45,461 nt of DNA from Chloroflexota bacterium (GTDB lineage: Bacteria > Chloroflexota > Anaerolineae > Aggregatilineales > Phototrophicaceae): NCBI GenBank assembly GCA_009840575.1, contig VXNO01000095.1, positions 1 to 45,461 of the forward strand, written 5' to 3'. Positions 42,037 to 45,461 of the stretch are shown here, piece after piece (position 1 is the first letter of the stretch; each line of letters starts with the position of its first letter). A program made the translations under genes and the position numbers. The notes under the pieces are model-generated. The model saw only the letters and a program-made list of their open reading frames with translations, was not told the origin of the DNA and did no database searches.

Positions 42037-42060
42037 GGGCGAGTCGCCGCTTTGCCACTA
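42037..42060. repeat. GGCGAG-family palindrome between NYN gene and tRNAs
   Basis: 'gggcgagtcgccgctttgcc' followed by 'acta' directly after the NYN stop is a slightly decayed copy of the dispersed palindrome. Confidence 0.5.
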
Positions 42061-42116
42061 CGGGACTCTTGCGACTTTACGCGCCCGCGCAAGTTCAGTA
42101 TCATCTGAGGAGCAGG

Positions 42117-42190
42117 CGGGGCGTGGCGCAGTCCGGTAGCGCGCGCGGTTTGGGTCCGCGAGGTCCTCGGTTCAAATCCGGGCGCCCCGA
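42117..42190 (+). tRNA. tRNA-Pro (anticodon TGG)
   Basis: 74-nt cloverleaf. Acceptor CGGGGCG pairs with CGCCCCG; D stem GCGC/GCGC; anticodon stem CGCGG/CCGCG with loop TTTGGGT giving TGG; T stem CTCGG/CCGGG with loop TTCAAAT; discriminator A. CCA is not encoded. Confidence 0.96.
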
Positions 42191-42193
42191 CAG

Positions 42194-42264
42194 GCGGGTA
42201 TGGTGTAACGGTAGCACTCCACCCTTCCAAGGTGTCAGTACGGGTTCGAATCCCGTTACCCGCT
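42194..42264 (+). tRNA. tRNA-Gly (anticodon TCC)
   Basis: 71-nt cloverleaf beginning 4 nt after tRNA-Pro. Acceptor GCGGGTA pairs with TACCCGC; anticodon loop CTTCCAA gives TCC; T arm CGGG-TTCGAAT-CCCG; discriminator T. CCA is not encoded. The outermost anticodon-stem pair is a mismatch. Confidence 0.95.
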
Positions 42265-42280
42265 TTGTTGCAAAATTGCC

Positions 42281-42353
<73 letters not shown>

Positions 42354-42356
42354 TAT

Positions 42357-43151
42357 TCATCGCCAGTGCCGATGGGTTTTGATGCGCTCATAGGCGCTTT
42401 TTACTTCATTGAACCGCCGCTCGGCTTCCTGTTTGTCGTGCGCGCTGACATCGGGGTGGTATTCACGAGCCAGCTTGCGGAATGCCTCTTTGACAGCGGC
42501 TTGCCCCGCGCCCACCTCGATTTCCAATGCCAGGTAAGCCGCGTTGATGGGTTCGTTGCCGCTTGGCTGTCTGACTTGACTGCGATAATGAAATCGTTGA
42601 CGGGCTCGCGCTTCGCTGATGCGGCGTTTGAACTGGGGCGAGGCGATATCGCCCACAAACCACCGTCCGCGGATATTCGTCTGGTATTCGCGCCGCCGCA
42701 CAGAAACGGCATCACAGGGGAAGTCGCCGCTGTGCCAGACGATGAACTCGCCACGCTGGGTCGTTTCATCCAGGTTGACCTGGATGAGCCGCAGCCCGCT
42801 CTCGCCCTGGCTGTAGGCATAAATCGCGCCCAGGCTCATCACCCGCAGGTCATCTTGCCAATCGCGCAGGCGGCCGCAATAGCCATCGCCGGGCAGCAGC
42901 GCCGCCTCTACCAGGAAGAGTGTGCCGATGCCGCCGCTGGTGTTCTGTTTGAGGATGCTCTTTAACTGGCGCGGCTTGGGCGCTTTGGCGAGCAGGTAGA
43001 TATGCAGCCGGCTGTTCATCCAGGTTTCGACCACGATATCCGGCTCATGCGCGCGCGCAGTCAAAGCGGGCTCGGGGCGCGCACTGGCAAATTTGACATC
43101 CTGGATGTGGCGGAAGCGCTGGCGGATTTGCTCGCTTGGCGACTGAGGCAC
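42357..43151 (-). CDS. Protein with C-terminal J domain
   Basis: Protein of 264 aa whose last 70 residues form a DnaJ J domain (INAAYLALEIEVGAGQAAVK, then 'KLAREYHPDVSAHDKQEAER' with the HPD motif), which stimulates Hsp70 ATPase. The preceding 190 residues are unrecognised, mostly beta-strand-like, with no Cys-rich or Gly/Phe region. In classical DnaJ the J domain is N-terminal, so this protein may bring Hsp70 to a specific client through its N-terminal part. GTG 43151 is the start. The gene ends 3 bp from the convergent tRNA with CAT anticodon. Confidence 0.8.
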   Translation of the reverse strand: MPQSPSEQIRQRFRHIQDVKFASARPEPALTARAHEPDIVVETWMNSRLHIYLLAKAPKPRQLKSILKQNTSGGIGTLFLVEAALLPGDGYCGRLRDWQDDLRVMSLGAIYAYSQGESGLRLIQVNLDETTQRGEFIVWHSGDFPCDAVSVRRREYQTNIRGRWFVGDIASPQFKRRISEARARQRFHYRSQVRQPSGNEPINAAYLALEIEVGAGQAAVKEAFRKLAREYHPDVSAHDKQEAERRFNEVKSAYERIKTHRHWR

Positions 43152-43180
43152 GGGCGGCTGCTCTCGATTGTGGTCGGCTG

Positions 43181-43209
43181 ATTATACTGAAGCCAGCATT
43201 GCGGGGCAA
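43181..43209 (-). promoter_or_regulatory. Promoter of the J-domain gene, -35 inside MITE end
   Basis: On the minus strand TTGCCC (43209-43204) and a perfect TATAAT (43186-43181) are 17 bp apart. The -35 is part of the inverted end (GATTGCC) of the MITE-like element, so the insertion may have supplied this promoter. Confidence 0.6.
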
Positions 43210-43361
43210 TCGCGTCAAAAACTATTTGCCACAGCAGTAATCGTAGGTAAGTCGTCGAAATGGAAATCGTAGGGTCTTGCCTTGGCAAGTCCTCTCTGTA
43301 CCCTCGTTTCCTCTACTGTGTACGTGGTGAAAAAATTGATGCGGTTGCCTTGACTAACCAG
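43191..43361. mobile_element. MITE-like element, copy 2
   Basis: A 171-bp block with inverted ends: left 'ggggcaatcgcgtcaaaaac', right 'aaaaattgatgcggttgcct', similar to copy 1 at 16261-16460. Inside are 'gtaggtaagtcgt', shared with 11923-11935, and the GCCTTGGC palindrome (43267-43292). It fills most of the 268-bp gap between the J-domain gene and the aldo/keto reductase; no gene is seen in it. Confidence 0.65.
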
Positions 43362-43419
43362 GCGCGCGTTACTGTGGTAAAACTAGCTGGATACGCCCCG
43401 AATGAAAGGATACTCTTCG

Positions 43420-44397
43420 ATGAAATACGCGACTATCCCCGGCGTCGCCAAGCCGGTGGCTCGCCTGCTGCAGGGCACAGTCATGCTGACAGCTGATACC
43501 CGCGATAGCAACTTCCGCCTGTTGGACGCCTGCTTTGAACATGGCTTCAATACCTTCGATACCGCGCATGGCTATGGCGGTGGCGTCTGCGAGCGCGAGC
43601 TGGGCGCTTGGATCAAGGCGCGCGGCATCCGCGACCAGGTGGTCATCCTCACCAAAGGCGCGCACCCGTATTCAGGCGAGCCCGACCGCGTCGCCCCTGA
43701 GTTCATCCGCCGCGACCTGGAAGAATCGCTGGAGCGGCTGGGGACGGACTTTGTCGAGCTCTACCTGCTGCACCGCGATAGCCGCGATACGCCAGTCGAC
43801 GAGATTGTCGATGTCCTGCACGAAGCCAAAGCGGCGGGGCATATCGGCGTGTATGGCGGCTCGAACTGGCTGGCGGATCGCGTGGCGGCGGCGAATGCCT
43901 ATGCGGCGGAAAATAGCAAAACCCCTTTTGGTGCCAGCAGCCCGCAATTCAGCATCGCCGAGATGATCGAGCCGCCTTGGGCTGGCTGCATCAGCGTGAG
44001 CGGCGCGCAGGGCGAAGCCGACCGGCGCTGGTACGACGCCAATGAAATCTCGCTCTTCACCTGGTCGAGCCTGGCCGGCGGCTTCATGACCGGCAAGTTC
44101 AGGCGCGACAACCTTGCCGAGTTCAGCAACTATTGGGACACCAACCCCATCGGCGCGTATGCCTACGAAAGCAACTTTCAGCGCCTCGACCGCGCGCTGG
44201 AACTGGCGGCGGACAAAGGCGCAAGCCCGGCGCAAATCGGCGTGGCTTATGTGCTGAGCAACAATGCGCGCTACCATGCCATCGTCGCCAATTGGGAAAC
44301 TGAACAAATCCCCGAAAACGCCGCGGCAGCCGACATCCAGCTCAGCGCCGACGAAATCGCCTGGCTGGAGCTGAAGACGGAGGACAAACCGCAATGA
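43420..44397 (+). CDS. Aldo/keto reductase
   Basis: NAD(P)H-dependent carbonyl reductase of the AKR superfamily, about 325 aa. The catalytic tetrad is visible: Asp and Tyr in FNTFDTAHGYG, Lys in VVILTKGAHP, His in YLLHRDSRDT; 'TNPIGAYAYESNFQRLDRA' and the C-terminal 'VLSNNARYHAIVANWETEQI' form the cofactor end. ATG 43420 is preferred because AAAGGA lies 9 nt upstream; ATG 43402 is the in-frame alternative. Its stop overlaps the Gfo/Idh gene by 4 bp (ATGA), so the two probably act on the same sugar or polyol. Confidence 0.9.
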   Translation: MKYATIPGVAKPVARLLQGTVMLTADTRDSNFRLLDACFEHGFNTFDTAHGYGGGVCERELGAWIKARGIRDQVVILTKGAHPYSGEPDRVAPEFIRRDLEESLERLGTDFVELYLLHRDSRDTPVDEIVDVLHEAKAAGHIGVYGGSNWLADRVAAANAYAAENSKTPFGASSPQFSIAEMIEPPWAGCISVSGAQGEADRRWYDANEISLFTWSSLAGGFMTGKFRRDNLAEFSNYWDTNPIGAYAYESNFQRLDRALELAADKGASPAQIGVAYVLSNNARYHAIVANWETEQIPENAAAADIQLSADEIAWLELKTEDKPQ

Positions 44398-45386
44398 GCG
44401 ACAAAATCAGATGGGGCTTGCTGGGCTTGGGTACGATCTCCGGCAAGTTCGCGGCTGGCTTGGGCTTCCTGGACGATGCCGAGATTTATGCGGTCGGTTC
44501 ACGCTCACAAGCCAAAGCCGACGAAATCGGCGCGCGCTGGGGAGCGAGCAAAGCCTATGGCAGCTATGCGGCGCTGGCAGCTGACCCCGATGTCGATGTC
44601 GTGTATATCGGCACGCCCCACAACTACCACATGCCCAACACCTTGCTCTGCCTGGAAGCGGGCAAGCATGTGCTCTGCGAAAAGCCTTTCGCCGTCAACG
44701 CGGGCGAAGCCAAAGCCATGATTGACTGCGCGCGCGCCAATGACCGCTTCCTCATGGACGCCTTTTGGACGCGCTTCTTCCCCGCCATGGTCAAGCTGCG
44801 GCAGCTATTAGCAGACAAAATTATCGGCGATGTCATGCTGGTACAAGCCGACTTTGGCTATCGCACCGGGCAAATCGTCCCGGAAAGCCGCATCTACAAT
44901 CCGGCGCTGGCGGGCGGGGCGCTCCTGGATGTCGGTTCTTATTGTGTGCAGTTGGCTTCGATGGTCTATGGCAAGCAGCCCAGCGAAATCAGCAGCCAGG
45001 TTACCATCGGCGCGACCGGCGTTGATGAGCTTTCGGTGTCGGTCTTCAAATACAGCGACTACGAGATGGCGACAATCACCACCGCCATCCGCCTGAATAC
45101 ACCGCACGAGACGCGCATCATGGGCACGGGCGGCACGATTTCCATCCCCAACTGGTGGATGCCCAGCGAACTGACGGTGGCGGTTCCCGGCGAAGAAGCG
45201 AAGACGCATCGCTTCGAGAATGTCGGCAATGGCTACAATTACCAGGCGGCGGCGGTGGGCGAGTGCATCCGCGCTGGAAAGAACGAAAGCGACATCATGC
45301 CGCTGGACGAGACGTTGGCGATCATGCAGACGCTGGATCGCATGCGCGCGCAGTGGGGCTTGCGCTACCCATTCGAGACTAAGTAG
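44394..45386 (+). CDS. Gfo/Idh/MocA family oxidoreductase
   Basis: NAD(P)-dependent sugar/polyol dehydrogenase of the Gfo/Idh/MocA family, 330 aa. The Rossmann motif is GLLGLGTISGKFAAGL, the family signature 'GTPHNYHMPNTLLCLEAGKH' leads into CEKP with the catalytic Lys, and 'GGALLDVGSYCVQLASMVYG' marks the C-terminal domain with the conserved Asp. Overall it is close to the dihydrodiol/xylose dehydrogenase-like subgroup. Coupled to the upstream aldo/keto reductase. A palindromic repeat begins right after the TAG stop. Confidence 0.93.
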   Translation: MSDKIRWGLLGLGTISGKFAAGLGFLDDAEIYAVGSRSQAKADEIGARWGASKAYGSYAALAADPDVDVVYIGTPHNYHMPNTLLCLEAGKHVLCEKPFAVNAGEAKAMIDCARANDRFLMDAFWTRFFPAMVKLRQLLADKIIGDVMLVQADFGYRTGQIVPESRIYNPALAGGALLDVGSYCVQLASMVYGKQPSEISSQVTIGATGVDELSVSVFKYSDYEMATITTAIRLNTPHETRIMGTGGTISIPNWWMPSELTVAVPGEEAKTHRFENVGNGYNYQAAAVGECIRAGKNESDIMPLDETLAIMQTLDRMRAQWGLRYPFETK

Positions 45387-45455
45387 GGGCGAGTCGCCGC
45401 CTCACCTCTACCCCACCCCGGCCCCTCCCCGAAGCATCAGGGAGGGGAGCCAAGG
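45387..45455. repeat. GGCGAG palindrome plus C/G-rich hairpin at window end
   Basis: 'ggggcgagtcgccgcctcac' (45387-45406) starts immediately after the stop codon and is followed by the CCCCTCCC/GGGAGGGG hairpin (45422-45447). The hairpin part is the reverse-oriented counterpart of the repeat at 55-98. It could act as a transcript end for the AKR-Gfo/Idh pair, but lacks a T tract. Confidence 0.6.
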
Positions 45456-45461
45456 CAAGCG

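Noticed and set aside
42037..42060. CRISPR-like array formed by the repeated GGCGAG palindromes
   Set aside because: Copies are scattered singly over 40 kb with no regular spacers and no cas genes.

Overview
The window looks like a chromosomal stretch of a GC-rich bacterium, most likely a member of the Chloroflexota (Anaerolineae-like). This is inferred from gene content: a one-core-domain EF-Ts of about 200 residues, an addBA pair, a helicase-associated XPB/Ssl2-like protein paired with a zinc ribbon, many ABC systems, phytanoyl-CoA dioxygenase, sulfatase and Gfo/Idh accessory genes, and intergenic palindromic and MITE-like repeats. No 16S rRNA is present, so the assignment is tentative. No phage, IS transposase or CRISPR array was seen.

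Layout. 1-4119: the last four genes of a peptide/oligosaccharide-type ABC importer (two permeases, two ATPases; the binding protein probably lies upstream), then a membrane protein of unknown role. 5034-7932: a coupled gluconate-2-dehydrogenase-subunit-3-like / GMC oxidoreductase / PhyH-type dioxygenase operon. 8020-11807 (minus): RraA-like protein, RmlD-like reductase, secreted SH3-like protein and sulfatase. 12061-14156: zinc ribbon plus XPB-like protein; facing them rsmI and an esterase-fold protein whose nucleophile serine is replaced. 16523-18074: GNAT acetyltransferase and HisC-like aminotransferase. 18248-21269: rpsB-tsf-X-pyrH, where X is a MerB-like gene with an in-frame TGA; then a GT4 glycosyltransferase and a TPR protein. 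23605-28011 (minus): ABC-F ATPase and an ABC-2 exporter (ATPase plus two duplicated permeases) behind a strong sigma70-type promoter. 28125-40125 (minus): serS, a 60-aa membrane protein, lysS, a membrane protein, addA, addB and a membrane-anchored degenerate NERD protein. 40282-42036: a PAS histidine-kinase-like protein lacking the phospho-acceptor His, and a NYN-domain protein. 42117-42353: tRNA-Pro, tRNA-Gly and a CAT-anticodon tRNA. 42357-45386: a C-terminal J-domain protein (minus), then an aldo/keto reductase and a Gfo/Idh oxidoreductase.

The most striking feature is the reading frame at 19823-20509, between tsf and pyrH. It matches the alkylmercury lyase (MerB) fold but is interrupted by one in-frame TGA at 20276-20278. 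That TGA aligns, without gaps to the conserved downstream Trp, with catalytic Cys159 of MerB; the partner Cys and Asp are present as C90 and D93. Starting 6 nt after the TGA is a hairpin with a GGUC apical loop, the tetraloop of the E. coli fdhF SECIS, 19 nt from the UGA. I therefore annotate it as a candidate selenocysteine-containing MerB-like protein. No selenocysteine machinery gene lies in the window, so this needs confirmation from the rest of the genome and from homologues.

Other themes: several enzyme-fold proteins have lost a key catalytic residue (esterase Ser to Gly, kinase His to Arg, NERD Glu/Lys lost); two intergenic regions hold MITE-like elements with shared inverted ends, one of which appears to supply a promoter -35; and several promoters share an extended -10 (TGn-TAnAnT), two of them so close to the start codon that leaderless or near-leaderless mRNAs are expected.
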